Source: an uncultured Verrucomicrobia subdivision 3 bacterium (GTDB lineage: Bacteria > Verrucomicrobiota > Verrucomicrobiia > Limisphaerales > UBA11358). Taken from it: DNA of 64,000 bases. Positions within the stretch are counted from its first letter, which is position 1. Each line of letters opens with the position of its first letter. The position numbers and the translations under genes are program-made. Location: contig CAIQKM010000068.1 of the NCBI GenBank assembly GCA_903872345.1, positions 1 through 64,000 of the forward strand, given 5' to 3'. This document shows, in pieces, positions 35,746-44,220 of this stretch. Under the pieces are notes generated by a model that saw nothing but the letters and a program-made list of their open reading frames with translations, was not told the DNA's origin and did no database searches.

Positions 35746-36930
35746 CTACCGCAGTTTCAAAGTGGCCAGCGCAACGACCGCGCACAGCACGCACAAAATA
35801 AAAAAACGCATCACCACCTGGGACTCATGCCAGCCCTTTTTTTCAAAATGATGGTGCAGCGGCGCCATCAAAAAAATCCGCCGCCCCGTCCCCGTCCGCT
35901 TTTTGGTATATTTAAACCAGCTCCGCTGGAGGATCACCGATACCGCCTCCATCACAAACACGCCGCCCGCGATCACTAACACCAGCGGCTGGTGGATCAG
36001 CACCGCCACTATCCCAAAGGCACCGCCCAGGGCCAGCGACCCCGTGTCCCCCATGAACACCTGCGCCGGATGGCAGTTGAACCACAAAAAGCCCAGTCCC
36101 GCCCCCAGCAAGGCCGCGCAAAACACCGTCAATTCGCCGGCCCCCGGCACAAACGGGATCTCCAGGTAGGTCGCGGTCTTGAAATTGCCCGCCAGATACG
36201 TAAAGAACAAAAACACAAAACCCACGATCAGGGTGCAGCCAATCGCCAGCCCGTCCAGCCCATCCGTCAGGTTCACCGCGTTGGAACTGCCGACAATTGC
36301 CAGTAATACCACGAGCAGTCCCACGCCCAATCCCACATGCAACGGATATTTATAGAACGGCACCATCAGATCGGTGACCAGATTGCTCACCACCACATGT
36401 TTGCTGCCAATCAGGTGCAACTCGCTCCGGGCCGGCAGGTTCCACAGGTAAATCCCCACAAACGCCGCCAGAGCGAACTGCGTAATAAGCTTCACCCGGG
36501 GCGGTGTGCCGTCGCCGTTTTGCCGCATGATTTTGGCGTAGTCATCGTAAAATCCCAACCCGGACAGCACCAGCACCGCCAGCATCGTCAGTTCCACCTG
36601 CTCGTTCCACTGCGCCCATAACATGGTCGAAAGCAGCAGCGAGATCACAATGAGGATGCCGCCCATCGTCGGCGTGCCCTTTTTTTTGTTTTCCCGCACG
36701 GCGGCAAGTCCGGCTTTTTCGGCGTTGTCGGCGAATTCCTGGCCAAACTTCAGTTCTTTCAGCCAAGTAATGATCTTCGGCCCCAGCCACCAGCTCAACA
36801 GCAGCGAGGTCACGGCCGCGCCGGCACAGCGCACCGTGATGTAATGGAACAGGCGCAGAAACGACACCTGGTATTCCCAGTTTGTGCCGTGCGCCTGATC
36901 CATGATCCACTGGCTCAAATAATAGAGCAT
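35746..36930 (-). CDS. mraY: Phospho-MurNAc-pentapeptide transferase MraY
   Basis: Integral membrane enzyme that joins UDP-MurNAc-pentapeptide to undecaprenyl phosphate (lipid I). 394 aa, about 10 helices. Motifs: KKGTPTMGGILIV, the Asp pair in LGFYDDYAKI, NAVNLTDGLDGLAIG, FMGDTGSLALGG and the cytoplasmic loop PLHHHFEKKGWHESQV. The murF stop is 1 nt upstream of its ATG. It is somewhat longer than the 360 aa of E. coli, with an extended N-terminus. Confidence 0.97.
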   Translation of the reverse strand: MLYYLSQWIMDQAHGTNWEYQVSFLRLFHYITVRCAGAAVTSLLLSWWLGPKIITWLKELKFGQEFADNAEKAGLAAVRENKKKGTPTMGGILIVISLLLSTMLWAQWNEQVELTMLAVLVLSGLGFYDDYAKIMRQNGDGTPPRVKLITQFALAAFVGIYLWNLPARSELHLIGSKHVVVSNLVTDLMVPFYKYPLHVGLGVGLLVVLLAIVGSSNAVNLTDGLDGLAIGCTLIVGFVFLFFTYLAGNFKTATYLEIPFVPGAGELTVFCAALLGAGLGFLWFNCHPAQVFMGDTGSLALGGAFGIVAVLIHQPLVLVIAGGVFVMEAVSVILQRSWFKYTKKRTGTGRRIFLMAPLHHHFEKKGWHESQVVMRFFILCVLCAVVALATLKLR

Positions 36931-36931
36931 T

Positions 36932-38317
36932 TCAATTTTTCTCCGCTTTCAAAGTTTCCACAATCCGTTCAAACCGCGCCGAGCGGGACGCTTTCAACAG
37001 CACCACATCGCCCGGCTTCAAAAAGCCTTTCATCACCTTCGCCGCCGCTTCCACCTCGGCGAATTCAATCACCCGCGTCAGGCCCGCCGCCCGGGCCGCC
37101 TGCGCCGTGACCGTCGCATTCTTCCCGACCGTAAACAACTGCCCGATTTTCAACTCCGCCACCCGCCGGCCCACTTCCGCGTGGGCCGCCGCGCCGTGTT
37201 CGCCCAATTCCGCCATGTCGCCCAAAATCGCCACCCGCCGGCCCTGCAGCGGCAGCCCGCACAGTGTTTCCAGCGCCGCCAGCGTCGAATCCGCGTTCGC
37301 ATTGTACGCGTCATCCAGCACCCGCACGCCGTTCGCTTCCCAAAATTGCAACCGCATTTTCACCGGTTTGCAGGCGGCCAGCCCCCGCTGAATCTCCGCC
37401 CGGGTCAGCCCCAGTTCCGCCCCCAGGGCCAGTGCAAACAGCGCGTTCACCGCCTGATGCCGGCCCAATAAATTCACCCGGTACTCGCCGTTAAACGCCG
37501 CGTCGGACGCCGTCACCTGAAAGGTCACCCCGTTCTTGTCCAGCCGGATGCCTTTCGCGCGCCAGTCATTCCCCTCGCCCGTGCCCACCTTAACCACCCG
37601 GGCTTTTGTCCGCGCCACCAGTTTTGGCGACCACTCATCATCGCCATATATATAAAATGTGCCGTCCGCCGGCAGTTCCTCCGCCAGCGCACCCTCTTCC
37701 TGCGCCACTCCGGCGACGTCGCCAAAAAATTCCAGATGTTCCCGGCCAATGTTCGTCGTAATCCCGTACTTCGGCCCGATCATCCGCACCAGCGGCCCGA
37801 GTTCGCCCGGATGATTCGTCCCGGCTTCCAGCACCGCCGCCCGGTGCGAACTCTCCAATCGCAGCAGCGTGGACGGCACCCCGATGTCGTTGTTAAAACT
37901 CGCCTCGCTCCAGAGCACCGACAGCTTCTGCCGCAGCACCGACGCCACCAGTTCCTTGGTCGTCGTCTTGCCGTTGGACCCGCCCACCGCAATCACCGGC
38001 AGCTCAAACTGCCGCCGGTACGCGGCCGCCACCCGGCCAAACGCCGCCCGCACATCGTCCACCGCCAAAAATGCCAGTCCCGCCGGCACCCGGTCCGCCT
38101 GGTCTTTTTGCACCACGGCCGCCGCCGCCCCTTTGGCCGCGACTTCCGGCAAAAAAACATGCCCGTCATGATTTTCACCCCTGATGGCAAAGAACACTTC
38201 CCCGGCCTTCAACAGCTTCGAATTCGTGACCAGATTCTTGGCCAAGGTATCCGGCTGACCATTCCGCAGCTCCGCCCCGGCCGCGGCGGCGATAAATTTC
38301 AAATCTCGTACTTCCAC
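36932..38317 (-). CDS. murF: UDP-MurNAc-tripeptide--D-Ala-D-Ala ligase MurF
   Basis: ATP-dependent ligase that adds D-Ala-D-Ala to the muramyl peptide. 461 aa if it starts at GTG 38317 (residues VEVRDLKFIAAAAGAEL), close to the 452 aa of E. coli. An upstream start at 38404 would overlap ftsI by 53 nt and adds an unlikely Arg/Trp/Ile-rich head. Motifs: VFFAIRGENHDGH, the P-loop GGSNGKTTTKEL, EAGTNHPGELGPLV, and RVLDDAYNANADST. MurE is missing from the cluster, so MurF follows ftsI directly. Confidence 0.94.
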   Translation of the reverse strand: MEVRDLKFIAAAAGAELRNGQPDTLAKNLVTNSKLLKAGEVFFAIRGENHDGHVFLPEVAAKGAAAAVVQKDQADRVPAGLAFLAVDDVRAAFGRVAAAYRRQFELPVIAVGGSNGKTTTKELVASVLRQKLSVLWSEASFNNDIGVPSTLLRLESSHRAAVLEAGTNHPGELGPLVRMIGPKYGITTNIGREHLEFFGDVAGVAQEEGALAEELPADGTFYIYGDDEWSPKLVARTKARVVKVGTGEGNDWRAKGIRLDKNGVTFQVTASDAAFNGEYRVNLLGRHQAVNALFALALGAELGLTRAEIQRGLAACKPVKMRLQFWEANGVRVLDDAYNANADSTLAALETLCGLPLQGRRVAILGDMAELGEHGAAAHAEVGRRVAELKIGQLFTVGKNATVTAQAARAAGLTRVIEFAEVEAAAKVMKGFLKPGDVVLLKASRSARFERIVETLKAEKN

Positions 38318-38351
38318 AACAATAGTGTCCCACTGACCGCCAGCCGCCGGT

Positions 38352-40619
38352 TCAAGGCGTCTGTAATTTATGATTATGATTTTCCGCCACCACCGTCGGC
38401 GCATTGGTCATCAGCGCCGGATCGGGCGGAATATTCAAATAGCTCGCACAGCGCTCGGCAATGTCCCGGAATACCGGACCGCACACTTTGCCGCCGTAAT
38501 AGCCTTCCTTCGGCTCGTCCATCACCACCGATATGCAAATTTCCGGCTTATCCGCCGGGAAGAAGCCGATGAACGACGAAATGAATTTTCCGGACACATA
38601 GACACCATGCTCCGCTTTCTGGGCGGTGCCGGTCTTGCCGGCCACGACATAATTTTTCATGGCCGCATCCGGCGCGGTGCCGTCCTTCGTGGGCACGGTC
38701 TTGAGCGCATGCACCATGTCCCGGCGGGCGGCTTCGCCAATCACCTGACGAATCCGTTCCGGCGCATACCGCTGCACCACCCGGCCGTCCCGATCCTGCA
38801 GGCGGCTGATGATCATCGGCCGCATCAGCCAGCCGTCATTCGCAATCGCCGCCATCGCCATCAGCATCTGCAACCGCGTGACCGCCACGCCATGCCCCAT
38901 GGGAATCTGCGCGATCGAAACCTTGCTCCACAGATTGGTCGTATAAAGAATCCCCCGCGCCTCGCCCGGCAGCGGCAGCCCCGTGTACTGGCCAAAACCA
39001 TAACTCCGGGCGTAATCATACAGCCCCTGCCCGCCCAATTTGATGCCGATCTTCGCCGCCCCAATGTTCGATGACTTGGTAATGATCTGCTCCGTGGACA
39101 GCAGTCCGTATGCTTCATGATCGTGCAAGATCCGGCCGGCAAAGGCAAAATGCCCGTGCTCGCAGTCAAACATATCGTTCAATTTCACCACCTTGCTGTT
39201 CAGCGCGCCAGACACCACCACGATCTTGAACGTGGACCCGGGCTCGACCACGTCCGCAATCACCCGGTTCCGGTTGTTCGTCGAGATGGTGCTCAAATTG
39301 TTCGGGTCATAGCTCGGCAGCGACGCCATCGCCAGGATTTCCCCCGTGCGCGGCCGCATCACAATCCCGGTGATGCTCTTGGGCGAATGTTTCGCCAGCG
39401 CATCCACCAGCGCCGTTTCGACAATGTGCTGCACCGCCGAATCAATCGTCAGCACCACGTTCAAACCGTCGCGCGGATGCACATCCTCATCGCGGTAAGC
39501 CACCAGTTCGCGCGCCTGCCGGTCCGTTTCCGTCACCTTCCAGCCCGCCACCCCGTTCAGCTCCTTCTGCATCGCAAACTCGACGCCATCGCGCCCGGTA
39601 ACCTGCGACGCAATATAAGAGTCCTTGCCCTCGATCACGTCCGGCGCATCGTTGAGGTAAATCCGTTTCTGGTCGGTACCGGTAAACACCGCATGTTCCC
39701 GGATATTCCGGTAAAACGCCTGCTGCCCGGCCGGCAGCCGGGTTTCATCCACCCCGAAACTCAGGTTCGTCATCACCAGCGCCAGCCGCTTCCACGTGTC
39801 ATCGTTCACCCCGTTGATCAGCCGCACATAATGCGGCGTGTTGGTCACAATTTCATCCCGCGCATTCCGCCCGATTTGCGGCAGCAAGGCCCGGTTCAGG
39901 TTGGCTTCATCCAAACTCAGCACCGGGGCGATTACCCGGGCCAGATAGGACCGGTAATTTCCCAGCAACGACGGATCCATGCACACATTGCGCACCCCGT
40001 TGCTCACGCCCATGAAGCCGATCACCTGCGACGCCAGGTTGCTGTTCGGATAAACCCGCTTCGGCTCCGTCTCCGCAAACAGCGCATGCTCGCGCAGATT
40101 CTTGTAAAACGCGCGGTTGGTGCGGTTCAATTTGGTTTCATCCACCCCAAACGTCAGATTGGTCATCACCGCCATCAGATGCGTCCAGTTGTCCTCGGAA
40201 ATGTTTTTGGCCAGTCGCACGTAATGCAGACCGTTCGTCACCACTTCCCCCTTGGCGTTGCGGCCGACCCGGGGCGTCAGTTTATCCACCAGGTCCGCCT
40301 CGTTCAGATTCAAGAACGGCGCCACGGCGTGGGCCACCACCGGCTGGTAGCTGCCGATTTGATTGGCCAGCAGGGAGGGATCGGCGCAAACCGTTTTCAC
40401 CGTGATGCTGGTGGCCAGGATGTTGCCGTTCGCATCCAGGATGTCGCCGCGTCGCGGAGCCTGCCAGTATTCGTGCTCGGTATTCTGCTCCGCCCGCGCG
40501 CTGAGTTCGCCATGCCGCAGCACCTGCAGGTCCACCAACCGGCACGCGAGCGCGCCAAAGGCCGCCACCAGAAAAACCAGCAGCAGCTTCGCGCGCAGGA
40601 CCTGTTGTTTGCTCGTCAT
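38352..40619 (-). CDS. ftsI: Septal transpeptidase FtsI (class B PBP) with duplicated N-terminal module
   Basis: Class B penicillin-binding protein that crosslinks septal peptidoglycan with FtsW. 755 aa from ATG 40619 (MTSKQQVLRAKLLLVFLVAA); a GTG at 40673 is an alternative. One membrane helix, then an N-terminal module, then the transpeptidase domain with SxxK in GSTFKIVV, SxN in KSSNIGA and KTG in AGKTGTAQ. FtsI is usually about 580 aa. The extra length comes from a tandem duplication of about 130 residues: block A (about 76-202) and block B (about 211-342). Both contain CxDPSLL, GRNA, VTN, HYVRL, MTNLxFGVDET and FYxNxREHA. ftsL is 92 nt upstream. Confidence 0.95.
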   Translation of the reverse strand: MTSKQQVLRAKLLLVFLVAAFGALACRLVDLQVLRHGELSARAEQNTEHEYWQAPRRGDILDANGNILATSITVKTVCADPSLLANQIGSYQPVVAHAVAPFLNLNEADLVDKLTPRVGRNAKGEVVTNGLHYVRLAKNISEDNWTHLMAVMTNLTFGVDETKLNRTNRAFYKNLREHALFAETEPKRVYPNSNLASQVIGFMGVSNGVRNVCMDPSLLGNYRSYLARVIAPVLSLDEANLNRALLPQIGRNARDEIVTNTPHYVRLINGVNDDTWKRLALVMTNLSFGVDETRLPAGQQAFYRNIREHAVFTGTDQKRIYLNDAPDVIEGKDSYIASQVTGRDGVEFAMQKELNGVAGWKVTETDRQARELVAYRDEDVHPRDGLNVVLTIDSAVQHIVETALVDALAKHSPKSITGIVMRPRTGEILAMASLPSYDPNNLSTISTNNRNRVIADVVEPGSTFKIVVVSGALNSKVVKLNDMFDCEHGHFAFAGRILHDHEAYGLLSTEQIITKSSNIGAAKIGIKLGGQGLYDYARSYGFGQYTGLPLPGEARGILYTTNLWSKVSIAQIPMGHGVAVTRLQMLMAMAAIANDGWLMRPMIISRLQDRDGRVVQRYAPERIRQVIGEAARRDMVHALKTVPTKDGTAPDAAMKNYVVAGKTGTAQKAEHGVYVSGKFISSFIGFFPADKPEICISVVMDEPKEGYYGGKVCGPVFRDIAERCASYLNIPPDPALMTNAPTVVAENHNHKLQTP
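39594..39989 (-). repeat. FtsI internal repeat, block B
   Basis: Second copy of the duplicated N-terminal module. It contains CMDPSLLGNY, QIGRNARDEIVTN, HYVRLINGV, MTNLSFGVDETRL and FYRNIREHAVF, then leads into the conserved GRDGVEFAMQKELNG segment that joins the transpeptidase domain. Confidence 0.85.
40014..40394 (-). repeat. FtsI internal repeat, block A
   Basis: First copy, directly after the RRGDILDANGNILA segment. It contains CADPSLLANQ, RVGRNAKGEVVTN, HYVRLAKNI, MTNLTFGVDETKL and FYKNLREHALF, and ends RVYPNSNLASQVIGF, which in ordinary FtsI occurs only once. Confidence 0.85.
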
Positions 40620-40711
40620 TGCCAAAAACGGCCAACCGCCCGTGGCGATCGGTTCCTCAACCAATGGCGTCACGGACGGCGGCCAAAATAATATGTCGCT
40701 TAAAAATGTGC

Positions 40712-41089
40712 TTACTGCGCCTCGTCAGCCGCAGGCCGCTGGGCCAACTGGCGAACTCCGCTCCGGACCGCTGCCGGCGCCGGCTCGGCCAGCCAGATTT
40801 TCTGCCCCGGTTGCGCCGGCACCAGACCGAGATTCAATTCCCGCACCCGCTGGTCCAGCATCACCGGCTCGCGCAATCTCCCGATCGCCTCGGTCATCCG
40901 GCTGTTGTCTGCCTGCAACTGGCGCAATTTGGCCTCCCGCTGGCTGATCTGCTTGCCCAGCCGCCCAATCTCGCTTTTCTGCCAGACAAAACCAATCGCC
41001 GAGGCCCCCACCAGCAGGCAGAGACAGCACACCCGGATCACCGCGCCAAACCGCACGGACGCCGTCTGACTTTTACGATTTTTCGACAT
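40712..41089 (-). CDS. ftsL: FtsL-like division protein
   Basis: 125 aa. Short basic N-terminus, one membrane helix (about 14-35, FGAVIRVCCLCLLVGASAIG), then a coiled-coil segment (about 38-75, EIGRLGKQISQREAKLRQLQ) and a flexible Ala/Pro-rich tail. This is the bitopic coiled-coil plan of FtsL/FtsB. It lies 6 nt downstream of rsmH and upstream of ftsI, the standard ftsL place. The name rests on architecture and position, since FtsL sequences diverge strongly. Confidence 0.82.
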   Translation of the reverse strand: MSKNRKSQTASVRFGAVIRVCCLCLLVGASAIGFVWQKSEIGRLGKQISQREAKLRQLQADNSRMTEAIGRLREPVMLDQRVRELNLGLVPAQPGQKIWLAEPAPAAVRSGVRQLAQRPAADEAQ

Positions 41090-41095
41090 TTTAAC

Positions 41096-42028
41096 TTAAA
41101 TTCTTTCCAGCACCCGCAATTGGGCGCTGCGGCTGCGGGGATTCTCTTCCAACTCCGCTTCGCCCGGCAAAATTGCCTTCCGCGACACCCACCTGAACTC
41201 CGGCACCCGCGGCTGCCGCAATTCCGGGACGTCCACCGGCCCCTCGAACGTGTAATCCCGCGTCCGTTCCCGCCCAAACTCTTTCACCACACGATCTTCC
41301 AAAGAATGAAACGTAATAACCGCCAATCTTCCGCCCGGCTTCAACAGCGTTGTCACCGCCTCCAGCCCCCGCTGCAGCGACCCGATTTCATCATTCACCG
41401 CGATCCGCAAACCTTGGAAGACCTTGGTCGCCGGATGCGCCTTCCGCCCGTGGCGGGGCGATAACCGCTCAATCAAATCCGCCAACTGTCGCGTCGTCTC
41501 AAATTTTCGCAAGGCCCGGTCATGCACAATCGCCCGGGCAAACCGGCGCGAATCCCGCTCCCCCCCCAGCTCCCAAAAAATCCGCGCCAACTCTTCCGCA
41601 TCCTCGCCGTTCACCAGCTCCGCTGCCGTCAGCGTCTGCCGGTCATCCATGCGCATATCGAGCGGACCTTCCTGCTGGAAGGAAAAACCGCGTTCCGCCC
41701 AATCTAGCTGGGGCGAGCTCAAGCCCAGATCCAGCAAAATTCCGTCACAACTTCCCACCTCCACCCACTTGGCGATTTCCGAAAAATTTCCGCGCTGAAC
41801 CTCAAACCGCCCGGGATACAACTGCCCGAGCCGCGTCCGCGCCGTTTCAACCGCGATGCCATCGCGATCGCACCCAAACAGCCATCCAGTCGGCGTGCTC
41901 GCGGCCAAGATTGCCCTGGCGTGACCAGCTCCACCGAGGGTCCCGTCGGCGTACCGTCCGCCCGGCTTCGGGTTCAGGGCGGCCAGCACCTCCGCCGCCA
42001 TCACTGACTTGTGAATGAATTCTGGCAC
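41096..42028 (-). CDS. rsmH: 16S rRNA (cytosine-1402-N4) methyltransferase RsmH
   Basis: SAM-dependent methyltransferase, formerly MraW. 310 aa. SAM-binding motif GRYADGTLGGAGHARAIL, GILLDLGLSSPQLD, the insert RGFSFQQEGPLDMRMD, and the C-terminal RLAVITFHSLEDRVVKEF. Placed between the unknown gene (9 nt gap) and ftsL (6 nt gap), second in most dcw clusters after mraZ. Confidence 0.97.
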   Translation of the reverse strand: MPEFIHKSVMAAEVLAALNPKPGGRYADGTLGGAGHARAILAASTPTGWLFGCDRDGIAVETARTRLGQLYPGRFEVQRGNFSEIAKWVEVGSCDGILLDLGLSSPQLDWAERGFSFQQEGPLDMRMDDRQTLTAAELVNGEDAEELARIFWELGGERDSRRFARAIVHDRALRKFETTRQLADLIERLSPRHGRKAHPATKVFQGLRIAVNDEIGSLQRGLEAVTTLLKPGGRLAVITFHSLEDRVVKEFGRERTRDYTFEGPVDVPELRQPRVPEFRWVSRKAILPGEAELEENPRSRSAQLRVLERI

Positions 42029-42037
42029 TGCGCATGG

Positions 42038-42496
42038 TCAAGCGGTGGTCATTTCCCGACCGCTCATGAATTCCAGGCCGTTCGACCGGACCGGCGACAG
42101 CACCGGCGCCGCCGCCACCGTCCGCGACCGGGCCGGCACGATTTCAATGTCCGCATCCGCCAGGTCGTTGTGAATCACCTTCACCGCGTCCAGCGAAAGC
42201 TCCGTCTGCACCACGCTCCGCACCGGCGCCGGGGCCGGCGCGGGCGCGCGAAAGGGATTCAGCTTTTCCGTCCAGCCGGCCAGGCCCGCCGACTTCGCCG
42301 CCGCCGGACGGACCGCCCGCTTCACCGCCGGCGGCGTCGCCGCCGGGGCCGGTTCGGCCGCCTTGGGCAGAAACGGATTCTTCTCCCCGTTAAATTTGGG
42401 CAGATACACCCGCTTGTTCTCGCGGTACGAAACCGTGTCGCGACCGCCAAAAAAACTCTTTCCCGCACCCAGCAATTTTCCAAGATTCATAATCAC
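42038..42496 (-). CDS. Unknown protein between mraZ and rsmH
   Basis: 152 aa. Its ATG overlaps the mraZ stop as ATGA, and rsmH follows after 9 nt, so it is translated as part of the dcw operon. The N-terminus MIMNLGKLLGAGKSFFGG is amphipathic, followed by YRENKRVYLPKFNGEKNPFL and long Ala/Pro-rich linkers, then a short ordered part, TELSLDAVKVIHNDLADADI. No catalytic motif and no membrane helix. The pattern suggests a mostly disordered adaptor with short binding motifs (two related NPF-containing segments: KNPFLPK and LNPFRAP). No family recognised. Confidence 0.75.
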   Translation of the reverse strand: MIMNLGKLLGAGKSFFGGRDTVSYRENKRVYLPKFNGEKNPFLPKAAEPAPAATPPAVKRAVRPAAAKSAGLAGWTEKLNPFRAPAPAPAPVRSVVQTELSLDAVKVIHNDLADADIEIVPARSRTVAAAPVLSPVRSNGLEFMSGREMTTA

Positions 42497-42957
42497 TCCA
42501 TGAGCTCGAAAGCCCGGGCGGCCAGTGCCTCGTCCGCAGCCTTCACTTGTTCGTAACGCGCCGGATTCCAGATTTCAAACCGGTCCAGCAAGCCAACCAG
42601 AACGGCCTCTTTCATCACGTCCGCCTTCCGGGCCATGTCGTCCGGCAGACAAATCCGCCCCGCCTTGTCCAGTGTCACCTGCACCGAACCGCTGCCAATG
42701 AACCGCTTCAAGACCACCTTGTTGGGGTCCGTGTTGGACATCGCATCAATGTCCGCCTTCATCTTTGCCATCTGCTCCGGCGGCAGCACCCGCAGACAGG
42801 CCCCCGCCTGATGCTTGGGCCAGTAAATCAAAGTCAGTTCCGTGCCTTCCTGTTCCGGCCGCCATTTGGCCGGTATTTGCACGCGCCGCTTCTCATCAAC
42901 CCCATGCTGGTAGCACGAATTGTAGTACGTCGGCTGAACTGTATTGGCGTCGCCCAT
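42493..42957 (-). CDS. mraZ: Transcriptional regulator MraZ
   Basis: 154 aa from ATG 42957 (MGDANTVQPTYYNSCY). Two swapped-hairpin (AbrB-like) repeats with the DxxxR motif: HGVDEKRRVQIPAKWR and VTLDKAGRICLPDDMA. MraZ binds repeats in front of its own gene and represses the dcw operon. Repeats of that type lie at 42972-43026, exactly where autoregulation requires. It is a little longer at the N-terminus than E. coli MraZ. First gene of the cluster. Confidence 0.95.
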   Translation of the reverse strand: MGDANTVQPTYYNSCYQHGVDEKRRVQIPAKWRPEQEGTELTLIYWPKHQAGACLRVLPPEQMAKMKADIDAMSNTDPNKVVLKRFIGSGSVQVTLDKAGRICLPDDMARKADVMKEAVLVGLLDRFEIWNPARYEQVKAADEALAARAFELME

Positions 42958-42971
42958 TTTTGTTAACAGTG

Positions 42972-43026
42972 ATCCAGAAAACCACAGAATCACCCACAAC
43001 GCCCCATTATTAGCCCCTTTACCCCA
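42972..43026 (-). promoter_or_regulatory. MraZ boxes at an exact 10-bp period
   Basis: Reading toward mraZ: TGGGG (43026-43022), GGGCT (43016-43012), TGGGG (43006-43002), TGGGT (42996-42992), TGTGG (42986-42982), TGGAT (42976-42972), each separated by 5 nt. The known MraZ operator is TGGGN repeated with 5-nt spacers. Three boxes are perfect and three degenerate. They overlap the promoter, as expected for a repressor. Confidence 0.8.
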
Positions 43027-43036
43027 CTTCTGTCAA
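43006..43036 (-). promoter_or_regulatory. Sigma70-type promoter of the dcw cluster
   Basis: TTGACA (43036-43031) is a perfect -35. It is followed by a TAATAAT element (43012-43006) after 18 nt. Transcription would start near 43000, giving a leader of about 40 nt before mraZ. The MraZ boxes run through it. Confidence 0.7.
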
Positions 43037-43135
43037 CGGCTATTACGACCTAAATAGCCGGTTTATTCAAAAGTTATTCACAATTGCCGCGAACTGTGAA
43101 TTGTCGGAACGACCCCGCTCGATTACGCTGGCAGC

Positions 43136-44209
43136 ATGCGCACCGCTGATTTCCATTTCGACCTGCCGGCCGAGCTCGTTGCCCAGCAACCCGCCGGCCG
43201 GCGCGATGGCTCGCGTCTGCTCGTCCTGGACCGAAAATCTCATCAAATCAGTCATGGCTGCTTCCCGGATCTGCTCAAACACCTGACCCCGGGGGATGTC
43301 CTGGTGCTTAACAACTCGCGGGTAATCCCCGCCCGGTTGCGCGGAATCAATGCCCGCTCCGGCGGCCAGTTTGAATTGCTCCTGCTCGAAGAAAACGCCC
43401 CCAACGACTGGTGGGCCATGGTCCGGCCCGGCAAACGGGCCCGCCTCGGAACGCAGATTCAATTGCTCGCCAAAGACGGCGCAACCACCAACATTCGCGG
43501 AACCGTCACCGATGTCAATAACGAAGGACACCGCCGCCTGCAATTTTCAGGAACCGAAAACGTCTTTGCGAACCTGGCTGATTTGGGTGAACTCCCCCTC
43601 CCGCCCTACATTGAACGCCACGGCGAACAACCCGGCGACCGCGAACGCTATCAAACCGTGTACGCCCAAACCGACGGCTCCGTGGCCGCCCCCACCGCCG
43701 GCCTGCATTTCACCCCGGATATCCTGGAGAAAATCCGTCAGCTCGGCGTGACCGTTTGCTTTGTCACCCTGCACGTCGGCGCCGGCACGTTTCTGCCCGT
43801 AAAAACCGAAAACATCGCCGATCACACCATGCACACGGAACGTTTCGAAATCGGCGAAGCCGCCGCCTCGGCTGTGAGCGCCGCGAAAAATGCCGGCCGC
43901 CGCGTGATCGCCGTCGGCACCACCGCCCTGCGCACCCTCGAATCGGCGGCGCGGCAAAACGCCGGAATAGTCAATGTTTGCAATGGTAAAACCGACATCT
44001 TCATCTATCCGCCTGCGCGCTTCGCCGTCGTGGATGCCCTGCTGACCAACTTTCACCTGCCCGCCTCCACCCTGCTCATGCTCGTCAGCGCCTTTGCCGC
44101 CCCCGGCGAAAAACTCGCCGGCCGCGAATTGATTCTGAAAACCTACGCCGAAGCCATCCGTGAACGTTACCGATTCTTCAGCTACGGCGATGCCATGCTG
44201 ATTTTGTGA
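43136..44209 (+). CDS. queA: tRNA preQ1(34) S-adenosylmethionine ribosyltransferase-isomerase
   Basis: Builds epoxyqueuosine at the wobble base of GUN tRNAs by moving the ribosyl part of SAM to preQ1. 357 aa, full length. Motifs: DFHFDLPAELVAQQPAGRRD at the start, LVLNNSRVIPARLRG, ERYQTVYAQTDGSVAAPTAG, and HVGAGTFLPVKTENI. Divergent from mraZ, sharing a 178-bp intergenic region. The RibD-like gene follows directly; a GTG start of that gene would overlap the queA stop. Confidence 0.97.
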   Translation: MRTADFHFDLPAELVAQQPAGRRDGSRLLVLDRKSHQISHGCFPDLLKHLTPGDVLVLNNSRVIPARLRGINARSGGQFELLLLEENAPNDWWAMVRPGKRARLGTQIQLLAKDGATTNIRGTVTDVNNEGHRRLQFSGTENVFANLADLGELPLPPYIERHGEQPGDRERYQTVYAQTDGSVAAPTAGLHFTPDILEKIRQLGVTVCFVTLHVGAGTFLPVKTENIADHTMHTERFEIGEAAASAVSAAKNAGRRVIAVGTTALRTLESAARQNAGIVNVCNGKTDIFIYPPARFAVVDALLTNFHLPASTLLMLVSAFAAPGEKLAGRELILKTYAEAIRERYRFFSYGDAMLIL

Positions 44210-44220
44210 ATCCCCCCGCC

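Noticed and set aside
43074-43082. TTATTCACA, a relaxed DnaA box between mraZ and queA
   Set aside because: A single copy with no cluster or AT-rich unwinding element, so no origin or DnaA control can be claimed.
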